The notes below the pieces were generated by a model. That model did no database searches. It was given only the letters and a program-made list of their open reading frames with translations, and had not been told where the DNA came from. The position numbers were made by a program, and so were the translations under genes. From Streptomyces boluensis (GTDB taxonomy: Bacteria; Actinomycetota; Actinomycetes; Streptomycetales; Streptomycetaceae), in assembly GCF_009908195.1 (NCBI RefSeq), contig NZ_JAAAHS010000019.1, forward strand, positions 1-42,486: a stretch of 42,486 bases of DNA, written 5' to 3'. Positions 32,388 to 41,289 of this stretch are shown piece after piece. The number at the start of each line of letters is the position of its first letter. Position 1 is the stretch's first letter.

Positions 32388-32543
32388 TCAGACCTTGGCG
32401 TCGAGCGCGAACATCTGAACCGGACCGAAGGTCATGCGGTCCTCTTCGAGGTTCTCGCTGACGGCCGCGGCCTCGGTGACGTCCTCGGCCGAGATCTGGC
32501 CGATGACGGAGTTGACGATCTCGTCCATCTTGAGAGAGCCCAT
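32388..32543 (-). CDS. 51-residue precursor-like peptide heading the right operon
   Basis: Begins MGSLKMDEIVNSVIGQIS and ends GPVQMFALDAKV; GAGGAG lies 7 bases before the ATG at 32543. The first 35 residues are acidic and helix-prone, like a RiPP leader; the last 15 are mixed hydrophobic with Phe39, Phe45 and Asp48. There is no Cys, and no carrier-protein serine motif. It is the first gene of an operon whose next two genes are HExxH peptide-modification candidates, which is the main reason for the call. It could be a substrate that is cut, a scaffold on which residues are added, or a small partner protein. I recognise no homologue. Confidence 0.65.
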   Translation of the reverse strand: MGSLKMDEIVNSVIGQISAEDVTEAAAVSENLEEDRMTFGPVQMFALDAKV

Positions 32544-32630
32544 AGCAATTCTCCTCAATAATTCGGGGATTGTCTTTCGGGTTTGCCCTTTCGAGCTGAC
32601 AAGACAGTAGCGCCCACAAATAGAACCGGA

Positions 32631-32646
32631 TGTGACCCAGGTCACA
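32631..32646. promoter_or_regulatory. palindromic operator candidate upstream of the right operon
   Basis: TGTGACCCAGGTCACA, a 16-base sequence with 7-bp perfect arms (TGTGACC/GGTCACA) around CA. It lies 88-103 bases upstream of the precursor start in an A/T-richer stretch, and the exporter at 32707 ends just beyond. Spacing fits an operator or activator site for the operon promoter; the cognate protein is unknown. Confidence 0.55.
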
Positions 32647-32706
32647 CCAAATGCGGGCGCATAGAGTTTCCCAATATGAGGAGCACGGGGGCCCGTTCAG
32701 GCAGGC

Positions 32707-33927
32707 CTACGAGGCAACCGCGCCGGCCCCCGCCACTGCCCGCGCCCCGGCCACCCCGCTGGCCACGGCAGCCAGAGCTGCGATGCCCGCGGCGATCAGC
32801 AACGTGCCGGAGAACGTAAGAGCGTCACTCAACGGCGCGCCCACCGCTCCGGCCACCGAAATCCCGCAGAACAGCGCGCTGTTGTTCCAGCCCATCAACG
32901 CCCCCGCACTCTGCGGATAGCGGTCGAAGAGACGCCGCTGCTGAGCCGGGAAGGTCGCATAGGCGGCCAGCGCGAAGAACAGCACCACCAGCGCGAAAAG
33001 CCACGCCCGGTCGAGGTGGAAGACCCAGGCGGCGAGCGCTTCCACCACGGCGGCCGCAAGCAGAGACCCCGTAGCAAGCCGGGCAGGCCCGAGCCGGTCG
33101 GCCAACCGCCCACCCAGCATGCTTCCGGTCACCGCACCCACCCCGTAAGCCACCAGAGTCAAAGGCACCGCCGTACTGTCGCCCCGGCTCGTCAACTCCG
33201 TGCCGAGGAAGGTGTACAGCAGATACACGGCCAGCGCCCACAGCGCTGTGATCACGACGAGCACCGGACCACCCCGCGGCCTCCCCGCCCCGCGCCGCTG
33301 ACCAACAGCCGCCTCCGCACTGCTGCTCGGTACCGGAACCTCCCGCCACACCCGCCAGTTCGCCACGGCGAGCAGAACCGTGGAGAAGGCAAGAACAGCG
33401 AACACGGACTGCCACCCCAGATGACGACCGAGAACATCACCCAGCGGGGCACCCGCCCACAGCGCGGACAGCAGCCCCGAACCCACAAGCGCGAGGTGAG
33501 TGGCACGCCGGTTCGCAGGAGCCGTGGCGCTGGCGAGCGCGTACACCGTCGGCCCCGTACCGGCCGCGGCCACACCCGCGACGACCCTCGCCACCACAAG
33601 CAGCGGATAGTTCGGCGCCAACGCCGTAGCGACATTGGCGACGCTGAACAACAGCAGCGAGACAACGAGCACCCGCCGACGACCGACACGGTCGGCCAAC
33701 CTGCCGAGCAGCGGCGCCGTCACGAGGTAGGCCAGCGAGAACGCCGTCAGCGTCATCCCCACCGCCCCGGCCGACACGGAGAAATGCTGCTCAAGCCGGG
33801 GCATCAGCGGTGAGACGACAAAGAGATCCGTCCCCACCACGAATTGCGTCAGCCAGGCGGTGACAAGCCGCGCCTTCGCTCCGCCGTTCCGGGTACGCAT
33901 CGGGTCTTCAGGCCGTTGACTACTCAT
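32707..33927 (-). CDS. MFS transporter (DHA1-like)
   Basis: 406 residues behind AGGAG. Typical 12-segment drug:H+ antiporter-1 pattern: TAWLTQFVVGTDLFVVSPLMPRL, LLGRLADRVGRRRVLV with the loop 2-3 motif, and VARVVAGVAAAGTGPTVYALASA. The last 25 residues are an Ala/Gly/Val helix ending GARAVAGAGAVAS. It is immediately upstream of the right operon on the same strand, separated by about 160 bases with the palindrome. Unlike the other two operon-linked exporters it is not a member of their close pair, so it may be unrelated to the pathway. Confidence 0.9.
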   Translation of the reverse strand: MSSQRPEDPMRTRNGGAKARLVTAWLTQFVVGTDLFVVSPLMPRLEQHFSVSAGAVGMTLTAFSLAYLVTAPLLGRLADRVGRRRVLVVSLLLFSVANVATALAPNYPLLVVARVVAGVAAAGTGPTVYALASATAPANRRATHLALVGSGLLSALWAGAPLGDVLGRHLGWQSVFAVLAFSTVLLAVANWRVWREVPVPSSSAEAAVGQRRGAGRPRGGPVLVVITALWALAVYLLYTFLGTELTSRGDSTAVPLTLVAYGVGAVTGSMLGGRLADRLGPARLATGSLLAAAVVEALAAWVFHLDRAWLFALVVLFFALAAYATFPAQQRRLFDRYPQSAGALMGWNNSALFCGISVAGAVGAPLSDALTFSGTLLIAAGIAALAAVASGVAGARAVAGAGAVAS

Positions 33928-34046
33928 GGAGCTCCTGGGGCGGCACCGGGGCCGGCGGCCACCGAGTTCGAGGCGTTCGATCTACGACGTAGCGGTACGG
34001 GCCTGCCCTGAACGAAGCTGTCCCAGCTCCTGCACGAGGACGAAAT

Positions 34047-34301
34047 TCAGCCCTTACCCCGCTGCGGCCATATCCGGTCGAGCTTGCCCCGTATGAACGA
34101 CGACATCTGCGCGTCAAGGCGCAGATGCAATTGGGTATTCCCGCAGGCTACGCAGATATAGGCGTCGAACACCGGCTTCCGCGCCCCGAATTTCCCCGCC
34201 CCCGGCCGACGCAGCCCGGCCTGCGCCACGTACTCCCCCCAGCGGACCTCACCACCGCCGCACGCCCCACAACGTCCGCTGCGCATATCCCCATCGGCCA
34301 T
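34047..34301 (-). CDS. small zinc-ribbon protein
   Basis: 84 residues from the ATG at 34301, beginning MADGDMRSGRCGACGGGEV. Paired CGAC and CVAC motifs, about 36 residues apart (RCGACGG and ICVACGN), form a four-Cys zinc ribbon, followed by a basic helix (MSSFIRGKLDRIWPQRGKG). Nucleic-acid binding or a structural metal site is plausible; no specific function known. The ribosome site is weak. It follows the DHA2 transporter after 53 bases. Confidence 0.65.
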   Translation of the reverse strand: MADGDMRSGRCGACGGGEVRWGEYVAQAGLRRPGAGKFGARKPVFDAYICVACGNTQLHLRLDAQMSSFIRGKLDRIWPQRGKG

Positions 34302-34354
34302 GGGGACGAGCCTAAGGGTTCCCCCGTAATCAACGTCCTGGACCGGGGCACCGC

Positions 34355-35899
34355 TCACAACACGGTGCCGTTGCCCTGGAGGCGTTCCAGGTCGCTGGCT
34401 CGTGTCTGGATGACCAGGAGGGCGATCAGAGCGGCGATGACCGCGAGGATGGCGGCGACGACGAACGCACTGGAGACACCCGCGGTGAGTACGTGATCGC
34501 TCCAAGGCGCCGGGAGGTCCCCGGTCCTTTGGAAGGCGAGCTTCTGGGCCGGGGTCGCCTCCGCGAGGAACTGGGGGATCTGGTCCTCGGCCTCGTTGCG
34601 GCTGGCCGTGCCGAAGACCGTGACCAGGATGGACAGGCCGAGTGAACCGCCCACCTGCTGGGTGGCGTTGAGGACTCCGGAGGCCGCCCCCGACTCGTGC
34701 GGCGCCACACCCGACACCGCCATCAACGTCAGCGACACGAACTGCATCCCCATGCCGAAGCCGAAGACCAGCATGGGGCCGAGCAGGCTCCCCGCGTACG
34801 TACTGTCGACATCGGTCAGCGTCAGCCAGCCGAGCCCCAGCGCCGCCAGGATCGCGCCCCCGAGCATGAAGGGCTTGGGGCCCCATCTGGGCAGCAACTG
34901 CGAGGCGAACCCCGCGCCCAGCGCGATGATCGCGCTCACGGGGAGGAAGGCGAGACCGGCCCGTAGCGGGCTGAAGTGCAGCACGTTCTGCACGAAGAGG
35001 GTCAGGAAGAAGAACATCCCGAACATCGCCGCGGCCAGGCTCAGCATCATCCCGTACGTGCCGGCGCGGTTGCGGTCGCTGAACATCCACAGGGGCGTGA
35101 TCGGCTGCTTCGACCGGCGCTCGATCGCGAGGAACGCGGTGAGGAGCGCGACCGCCACGCCGAAGGCCGCGAGGGTCACCCCGTCGAGCCAGCCGTCCGA
35201 CGCCGCGCGGATGAAACCGTAGACGAGAGACACCATCCCCACGGTGGAGGTGAGCGCGCCGAGGAGGTCGAAGTGGCCCGGATGCCGCTCGGACTCCCGG
35301 ATGTAGCGCGGCGTCGCCAGCGCGATCAACAGGCCGATGGGCACGTTGACGAAGAGAACCCAGCGCCAGTCGAGCCACTCCACGAGCAGTCCGCCCGCGA
35401 GCAGACCGATGGCGCTCCCGCCCGCCGACACGGCGGCGAACACGCCGAACGCCCGGTTCCGCTCAGGTCCTTCACGGAACGTCGTGGTGATCAGAGCAAG
35501 CGCGGTCGGGGAGGCGATGGCACCTCCGACACCCTGCAGCGAGCGCGCCGCGAGCAGTTGCCAGGATTCCTGCGAGAGCCCGCCGAGGAGGGAGGCCAGG
35601 ACGAAGATCAGGATGCCGGCGATGAAGACTCTCCGGCGGCCCAGAATGTCGCCGAGACGACCGCCGAGGAGCAGCAGACCGCCGAAGGTCAGGGTGTAGG
35701 CGTTGATCACCCAGGACAGGTTCTCGGTGGAGAAGCCCAGCGAGGTCTGGATGTGCGGAAGGGCGATGTTCACGATGGTGATGTCGAGGACCACCATCAG
35801 CTGACACGAGGCGATGACGAGAAGCGCGATCCCACCGCCGCGCCCCCGCTCCGGGGATTCGCCGGCCTTCTGCACAGGTGTGGAGTCGGGGTCCGCCAT
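34355..35899 (-). CDS. MFS transporter (DHA2, EmrB/QacA-like)
   Basis: 514 residues, 14 predicted membrane segments, the size of DHA2 exporters. Family marks: LVIASCQLMVVLDITIVNIALPHIQ at the first segment, GGRLGDILGRRRVF, and the motif C-like LAARSLQGVGGAIASPTALALI. ATG at 35899 has no clear ribosome site. A general multidrug efflux role is likely; no linkage to the biosynthetic genes is visible beyond proximity. Confidence 0.92.
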   Translation of the reverse strand: MADPDSTPVQKAGESPERGRGGGIALLVIASCQLMVVLDITIVNIALPHIQTSLGFSTENLSWVINAYTLTFGGLLLLGGRLGDILGRRRVFIAGILIFVLASLLGGLSQESWQLLAARSLQGVGGAIASPTALALITTTFREGPERNRAFGVFAAVSAGGSAIGLLAGGLLVEWLDWRWVLFVNVPIGLLIALATPRYIRESERHPGHFDLLGALTSTVGMVSLVYGFIRAASDGWLDGVTLAAFGVAVALLTAFLAIERRSKQPITPLWMFSDRNRAGTYGMMLSLAAAMFGMFFFLTLFVQNVLHFSPLRAGLAFLPVSAIIALGAGFASQLLPRWGPKPFMLGGAILAALGLGWLTLTDVDSTYAGSLLGPMLVFGFGMGMQFVSLTLMAVSGVAPHESGAASGVLNATQQVGGSLGLSILVTVFGTASRNEAEDQIPQFLAEATPAQKLAFQRTGDLPAPWSDHVLTAGVSSAFVVAAILAVIAALIALLVIQTRASDLERLQGNGTVL

Positions 35900-36148
35900 G
35901 GGATTGCTTGCAGCTCAGAGTCAGCGGTGAACGGAAATGCTCACCCCATCGACGGTAGTCCGGGCCCTGCGGCCTCGCGAGTCGATCAAGGCAGCCCGGC
36001 AGGAGCCGGCAGGAGCTGGTTTCGGCTGGAACACCGAGGTCATGCGGTGCCGGCAAGCCGTTCTCGGCGAATCGTCCAGTGACCCGGGGCCGGCAGGCCT
36101 AGCGTCGGCACATTCATAGGTGCCCGGACCGGGATCGGAGGACTGCAC

Positions 36149-37201
36149 GTGACGGACGCAGCGAACACACGAGGAGCCCACGCGACGGCGGCTGCCCAAC
36201 CGGCACCCGTCAGCGGCGAAGCCGTCCTCGCCCTCAACACCGCGATGACGGAGGTCTACGACGACGCACTGGCCGTCCACCACGAGCGGATGCTCGCCAC
36301 CACCCCGGTGATCCTGGGACTGTTCGACGGAGCCGGCGGCCGCATGCGCCTCTACCGTCCCGGGCAGCCCGTGGAGGAGGCACCGCCCGTCCCGGTGCGC
36401 TACCAGTACTTCAAGTCCGTGGCCCACAGCACCCTCGCCATCTACGAGATCGTCGAACGCCACGGTGACGACCCCGGCGCCCTCGGCCCCGCGCTCGACG
36501 CGTTCGGTGACGCCAACCACCTGGCCCTGGACCGGCTCACCGAACTCGGCCTGGCCACTGCCGAACAGGGCGTACTCGCCTCGGTGCTCCACCGCAACCG
36601 CCACTTCCTCGAACACGCCACCACCCCGGACGTCCCGGTCCGGGCGGAGCTCGCCGCGTACGCCCGCGCGTCCACCCCCGACCTCCTGGACCTGATCGAC
36701 CTGGCCGCCGAGACCCAGGTCTCGCACTGGATGGCCCGCCTCGACCACTGGCGTAGCACCTTGGCGGACTCCTGGACACACGTGCACGCCGTCGTGAACA
36801 CCCTCTACGTGACCCGCCAGCAGAACATCCTCTTCACGCTCCTCGCGCAGTTCATGGGCGAGGAAGCCATCGGGGACCGGCTGCTGCTCTTCGAGACCTC
36901 GAACTTCACAAGCACCCCCGCTGAGATGCTCGACCTCCTGGCGCGTGTGCACTCCGACCGGGAACTGGGCCGTACCTTCTTCGGCGACCACCACGCGATG
37001 AAGGACGCCGACATCCTCGGCGACGCCACACGGCAGGTGATCGAGAAGGAAGCGGCACGCCGAGGCATCACCCCCGTCCTGCCGCCAGTAGCGCCGCTCG
37101 ACTCCCAGGCATGGCCCTGGCCCACCGACCCCGCCAGCGGCACCGGCCCGTCCACCCTCCGCGAAGCCTCAGGCTGTCCGGCCACCCGCCCCGGCAGGTG
37201 A
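36149..37201 (+). CDS. hypothetical protein, helical, unknown function
   Basis: 350 residues from a GTG with GGAGG upstream. No motif I recognise. The sequence is mostly helix and His/Asp-rich: VYDDALAVHHERMLATTPVILGLF, RYQYFKSVAHSTLAIYEIVERHGDD, HRNRHFLEHATTPDVPV and FFGDHHAMKDADILGDATRQVI. The repeated HH and HxxxH positions could bind a metal, but this is only a suggestion. Good codon use and a clean ribosome site support a real gene. It stands alone, diverging from the DHA2 transporter. Confidence 0.75.
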   Translation: MTDAANTRGAHATAAAQPAPVSGEAVLALNTAMTEVYDDALAVHHERMLATTPVILGLFDGAGGRMRLYRPGQPVEEAPPVPVRYQYFKSVAHSTLAIYEIVERHGDDPGALGPALDAFGDANHLALDRLTELGLATAEQGVLASVLHRNRHFLEHATTPDVPVRAELAAYARASTPDLLDLIDLAAETQVSHWMARLDHWRSTLADSWTHVHAVVNTLYVTRQQNILFTLLAQFMGEEAIGDRLLLFETSNFTSTPAEMLDLLARVHSDRELGRTFFGDHHAMKDADILGDATRQVIEKEAARRGITPVLPPVAPLDSQAWPWPTDPASGTGPSTLREASGCPATRPGR

Positions 37202-37355
37202 ACCTGCCACGCCCGGCCTTGAGCAGGCGACTGTGTAACGGTTGATCACCGCCGCTGTTTTCGCGGAGCGTTGATGGTCTCCTGTTGCCCTCACCAGCGA
37301 TCTGAACGCCCAAAAACACTCTGCCCAACCGCCGTTGGCACCGAGGAGAAGCCGA

Positions 37356-38060
37356 ATGCCGAACGATGTGCCACCCGCCGATGCGATGCCGCAGGCGAGC
37401 GCATCAGCGGACTCCCACGATCGGCCTCTGCCACCCATCGACTGGGCGGCCGTCAGGGAAAGAAAGGATCGCCTCCGCAAGCGACGCAGAATAATCGGCG
37501 GAACTGCCGGAGCCACCCTGATCGCCGCCGTATCGATCGGCACCTGGATCACCGCGGGGGACGAAAAGAAGCAGCCGATCAAGCACACGGCCGAGCTGCC
37601 GACCGAGTTCGCTGACTATCGACTCGCAGGCCAGGGCCAATCCCTTTGGGACAAGACGGGTACGGGTGAGAACCTCGACCCGTCGTCAAGGACCGCGCAT
37701 GCAACCTATGTGCGCGCGGACAGCAGGAAATCCTTCATGATCACTCTGGATCTCGACCCGTCCATCGACATGTCAGATCCAGGCGAGGGCGACGATGCCG
37801 TCTCGGCGCTCCTCGGCACCTCCGTCGAATCGGGCGAGGCGAAAAGCTACGACCCCGGTCCCATCGGAGGCAAGCTGCGCTGCGTGCGGTACGAGGTCGC
37901 CAACACGACCAGCTCACGCTGCATCTGGGGCAACCACGCGGCCACCGTCACAGCCCAGCCGGTCATCACCTCCGGCCCGAGACCGGCCCCGCGTCAAACA
38001 GCGGCAGAAGTACGGACCTTCCTCGCCGAACTACACGTACGCGCAGTGAAGTCACGGTAG
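37356..38060 (+). CDS. membrane-anchored hypothetical protein
   Basis: 234 residues from the ATG at 37356, chosen for GAGGAG before it. A cytoplasmic N-terminus with a basic stretch (RERKDRLRKRRR) precedes one membrane helix (IIGGTAGATLIAAVSIGTWIT, about residues 46-66) and an extracellular domain with two Cys (LRCVRYE and SRCIWGN) that may form a disulfide. Resembles many Streptomyces surface or anti-sigma-like hypotheticals; no function assigned. Confidence 0.78.
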   Translation: MPNDVPPADAMPQASASADSHDRPLPPIDWAAVRERKDRLRKRRRIIGGTAGATLIAAVSIGTWITAGDEKKQPIKHTAELPTEFADYRLAGQGQSLWDKTGTGENLDPSSRTAHATYVRADSRKSFMITLDLDPSIDMSDPGEGDDAVSALLGTSVESGEAKSYDPGPIGGKLRCVRYEVANTTSSRCIWGNHAATVTAQPVITSGPRPAPRQTAAEVRTFLAELHVRAVKSR

Positions 38061-38116
38061 TTCGGCTGGTGAGTCTGCGGCCATCGAGATGTGACGTCGC
38101 TCCGCAACCCACAGTC

Positions 38117-38572
38117 CTACGGGGCTTCGTGCTGCTGGTACGCAAGCACCGGCACGTGAGGGGCGAACGTGTCCACGGCGCGTTGCAGGCGCTCGAGGTC
38201 GAGTCGCCAGAGATTGACGGGCCGACTGGCAAGAAAGAGCTCGTGCTCCACATGGGGAGCGAGTTCGGCCGTCTTGTCGGGCCCGAGCGCGCTGTTCATA
38301 CCCGCCAGACGCGGCGCTCCGGGGCGGCGATGAACGCCGACGTAGTCCATTGACGGCCCAGCCATGCGCTGCTGCCACACGACCACCGACGTGACGTCCT
38401 CCCACGGCACGAACGCCGTCTGGGCTTTATAGCGGGCCGGTGCGCCCCCGAGCAGCACACCCGTACCGTCGACCCGAAAAGCGATCAGACGCTTCCAGCC
38501 CGCGCCTCCCAGCAACTGAAAAGGCGTGCGCGTGAAGTACGCCTCGTACACCGCAGGATGAAGATCAGCCAT
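38117..38572 (-). CDS. hypothetical protein with PH-like beta fold
   Basis: 151 residues. A run of strands (RLIAFRVDGTGVLLGG, AFVPWEDVTSVVVWQQ, MDYVGVHRRPGAPRL) and a C-terminal helix (PVNLWRLDLERLQRAVDTFAPHVPVL) is reminiscent of bacterial PH-domain proteins of unknown role. Converges with the membrane-anchored gene; no operon partner. Confidence 0.68.
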   Translation of the reverse strand: MADLHPAVYEAYFTRTPFQLLGGAGWKRLIAFRVDGTGVLLGGAPARYKAQTAFVPWEDVTSVVVWQQRMAGPSMDYVGVHRRPGAPRLAGMNSALGPDKTAELAPHVEHELFLASRPVNLWRLDLERLQRAVDTFAPHVPVLAYQQHEAP

Positions 38573-39077
38573 GGCCGGAGGCTACCGGGACGGCCTTTCC
38601 ACACCGAAGGCGCCCTGCGACAGGTACGCGAACGAACTGCGCTTCGAACTTGATCGCCCAGATGGGCATGTGGTGGGCCAAGAGCCTGTGCGTCCTGGCC
38701 GATGGGACGCTCGCCGCAACCGGGGCCGAAGATCAAACTCACTTGATCACCGCGGATCTCACGGTGGTGACCGCACGCCAGACCATGCTCCACCGACAGC
38801 ACGAGGACGGACCGCGCGACCCGTTCGCCTCGTCGATCAGTACCACTCCGGCCAGCCGACTGCTGTGCACGACCGGCGAGTTCGGGCTCTACAACTACGG
38901 TTCCCTGCTCGACAACATCGTGTCGACCACCGAGCAGCCGCTCACGCCCACCTCAAAGCCGACCCTGCAGGCCCTGGCCCCATGGATGCCGACCCCGTCA
39001 AGCAGACCGCCTACGTCCTGCACCATGGCCGCTTCTACCGAAGGCCGTGGAGAGGCCGACGGCCGCGAGTTCGTTGT
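38573..39077 (+). pseudogene. possible decayed gene remnant
   Basis: About 505 bases with no intact gene. Protein-like pieces appear in two plus-strand frames: TTGEFGLYNYGSLLDNIV in one (near 38871-38925) and MDADPVKQTAYVLHHGRFY in another (near 38982-39038). This frame switch suggests an old gene broken by frameshift, but I cannot name the family. Low confidence. Confidence 0.25.
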
Positions 39078-39397
39078 TCATCGGAAAGCAGAGAGCTCTC
39101 GCTCCAGCTCGGCCTTGGGCTTGGCGCCGACGAGGGTCTGTACCACGTTGCCGTCCTGGTAGACGTTCATCGTCGGGATGGACATCACGCCGTACCTGGC
39201 CGCGGTAGCAGGGTTCTCATCGATGTTGAGCTTGACGACAGTGATCCTCTCGCCGTGCTCTGCGGCGATCGCTTCCAGTGAAAAGGCGCCATCATCCTGC
39301 ATGGCCCGCACCACTCCGCCCAGAACTCCACCAGGACGGGCTTGGTGCTCTTCAGCACCTTCTCTTCGAAATCGGCGTCAGTCGCGGTGACGGTCGC
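39078..39397 (-). pseudogene. trxA: thioredoxin gene remnant (frameshifted, no start)
   Basis: Thioredoxin is unmistakable but split. One frame gives [33 protein letters not shown] (active-site WCGPC near 39303-39320); the other, from about 39290 onward, gives [44 protein letters not shown] to the stop. They meet at CCTTTTCACTGG, where about two extra bases (in the A-run 39281-39284 on this strand) break the frame. No start codon lies upstream of the first half. A 78-residue open frame covering only the second half begins at an internal ATG and lacks the active site. A sequencing error would explain the shift but not the missing start. Confidence 0.8.
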
Positions 39398-39442
39398 CCC
39401 TGCCGCTGGCGGGCGGGGTCGTGCGGTGGGACGGTTTCGTGG

Positions 39443-40678
39443 TCAGCAGGTGTTGGGTGCTGTCTTGTTGGTGAAGCGGTCCTTGAGCCAGGGGGCGGCT
39501 GTGCTGCTGGTCGCGGCAGCGGCGGCGATGTGTCCGGGGACGTGGTTGCTGGTGTACTTCACCGTGGCGCCGAGCCGGCACCAGTCGGAGGCGAGCTTCT
39601 CGCCGACCTTGTGGGGGACGACATCGTCGAGGCGGCTGTGGGACACCAGAACCGGCACGGCGGGCCTTTGGGTGCCGAGGCGCTGGTCGGCCACAATCTT
39701 CTTCCAGGGCGCGGACTTGAGGCGCTCGGTCAGCGGCCGGCCGTCCATGGTCAGGGAACGAGACTGCAGGAACGGGTACTTGGCGATGGCCTGGGTCGTG
39801 CAGTGGTTGTCCCGAAGGTCGCCCGTCACCCGCTTCCCGTGCCGTGTGAGGTAGGGCTCGATGTCGATGCCGTACGCGGCACCGAGCCCGGACAGGGAGT
39901 AGTTGAAGAACGCCCCGTAGGCGGAGCCGTCGAGGTTGGCCGCCACTGCGTCGAGGTCCGCGGGCGGGGCGCCGACCACCGCGCCCTTGATCTTCAGCTC
40001 CGGGGCGTAGGAGGGCGCGAGTTCGGCCGCGGCGGCGCTGGCGCCGCCGCCCTGGGAGTACCCGTAGAGGGCAACCGGCCCCGCATTGGGCAGGTGGGCT
40101 CCTTGTAGCCGCTGGGCCGCCCGCAGGGAGTCCAGGACCGCACGTCCCTGCGCCTCGCGGGCCATGTAGGTGTGGACTCCGGGAGTGCCCAGGCCCTGGT
40201 AGTCGGGCACCACGACGGCCCAGCCCTGGTCGAGGAGATGCTTGATGGGCAGCGCTTCGTACTCGGTGCCTTCGGCCATCTGCCGCGACGGCGCGCACTT
40301 GTCCGCGAGCCCCTGCGTGCCGGGGGCGAAGGCGACGATCGGCCGCGGCCCGGGGTGGGCCTTCTTCGGTGTGAGTACGGTGCCGGTGACCGCGATGGGC
40401 TTCCCGGTGTGGTCGGTGGTGCGGTACATGATCCGCTCGACGCTCGCGTCGGCCTTGATCAACTTCAGCGGGTCCAGGTGGAAGGCCGCCCGCTCGGAGC
40501 GGATCACGTCACCGTTGCGTGTGGGCAGGGTGGCCGGCGGTTCGTAGAACGCCGGCCGGTCCGCGGCCTTGGCCACCCGTGGTGACGAGAGGGCGTCGGC
40601 GGACTGCGCGCCGGGGGCCAGACACCAACTCGAACAGGCGGTCAGGACAACAACGGCCAGGCTCGGCAGGACCTTCAC
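39443..40678 (-). CDS. secreted lipase (LIP-family secretory lipase)
   Basis: 411 residues from the GTG at 40678, with GAGGGG upstream. A signal region MKVLPSLAVVVLTACSSWC precedes the mature part; LTAC resembles a lipobox, so it may be a lipoprotein, although an ordinary secretion cleavage after ADA is equally possible. The alpha/beta hydrolase triad fits the secretory lipase family: Ser in VALYGYSQGGGASA, Asp in SRLDDVVP, and His in NHVPGHIAAA. IVAFAPGTQGLADKCAPS and VVVPDYQGLGTPG are other family landmarks. Stands apart from the clusters; likely extracellular ester hydrolysis. Confidence 0.88.
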   Translation of the reverse strand: MKVLPSLAVVVLTACSSWCLAPGAQSADALSSPRVAKAADRPAFYEPPATLPTRNGDVIRSERAAFHLDPLKLIKADASVERIMYRTTDHTGKPIAVTGTVLTPKKAHPGPRPIVAFAPGTQGLADKCAPSRQMAEGTEYEALPIKHLLDQGWAVVVPDYQGLGTPGVHTYMAREAQGRAVLDSLRAAQRLQGAHLPNAGPVALYGYSQGGGASAAAAELAPSYAPELKIKGAVVGAPPADLDAVAANLDGSAYGAFFNYSLSGLGAAYGIDIEPYLTRHGKRVTGDLRDNHCTTQAIAKYPFLQSRSLTMDGRPLTERLKSAPWKKIVADQRLGTQRPAVPVLVSHSRLDDVVPHKVGEKLASDWCRLGATVKYTSNHVPGHIAAAAATSSTAAPWLKDRFTNKTAPNTC

Positions 40679-41289
40679 GGATGCGTACCCCTCTCGAACA
40701 GCGGCCCGCACACCGGACCCTGATCGCGATCTTGAACGCCAGAAGCGCACCCACGAGGCACGCCAAGCGGACAGGTCACCTGATCGGGGGCCTGCCACGA
40801 CTTTCCGGCGCGGGAAGCTTCTCGACCCGGCCGACCTCGTCCTCCGTGACCGCCCACACTGCGGTCAGCGCGAGGGCGGCAGCGCGGGCCAGGGGCGGCG
40901 TTGACCCCGCCTTCATCGAGCCGCACCAGCACGTCGCCGCCCGCGTTCGAGGCACCCTCTCCAACCGGAAATGAGGGCCGAGTGAAGTGACGCAGACTCG
41001 ACCTCGGCGGACGAGTTGCCGGGCTCGCAAATCCTGCTAGCGAGAAACAGCGCAGCCTCTAGTTATCGACCCGTTGTCGAACGCCCTCGAAGCAGAAGTA
41101 CGGCCGGCCTTCACCTGATCCTTGGGAAGGCTCACCCGGAAGGCACTCGCACGCGAGCCCGAACACTCTCGGGGGTTGGTCTGCCCTTATGACAGCAGAC
41201 ATGGACGACACGGGTGCATACCTGTCGGAGCGGCTCTGCTCGGGCGGTCACGAAGCGAGCATTCGTGCTGTTCACCTACCCTGTCCGCC
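40679..41289. other. 611-base intergenic region, no gene supported
   Basis: Short frames on both strands here have no ribosome site or protein-like pattern. It holds the upstream regions of the lipase (minus) and the methyltransferase (plus), so divergent promoters are expected, but I see no convincing hexamer pair. Confidence 0.5.

Noticed and set aside
32388..32543. FxLD-type lanthipeptide precursor (the end reads FALD)
   Set aside because: There is no Cys and no suitable Ser/Thr-Cys arrangement, and no lanthionine synthetase gene is present.
32388..32543. Small carrier protein
   Set aside because: No serine in a DSL-like context and only 51 residues, too short for a four-helix carrier.
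34047..35378. 443-codon minus-strand frame
   Set aside because: Most is an out-of-frame reading of the DHA2 transporter; only the final 84 codons, with the two CxxC motifs, are a gene.
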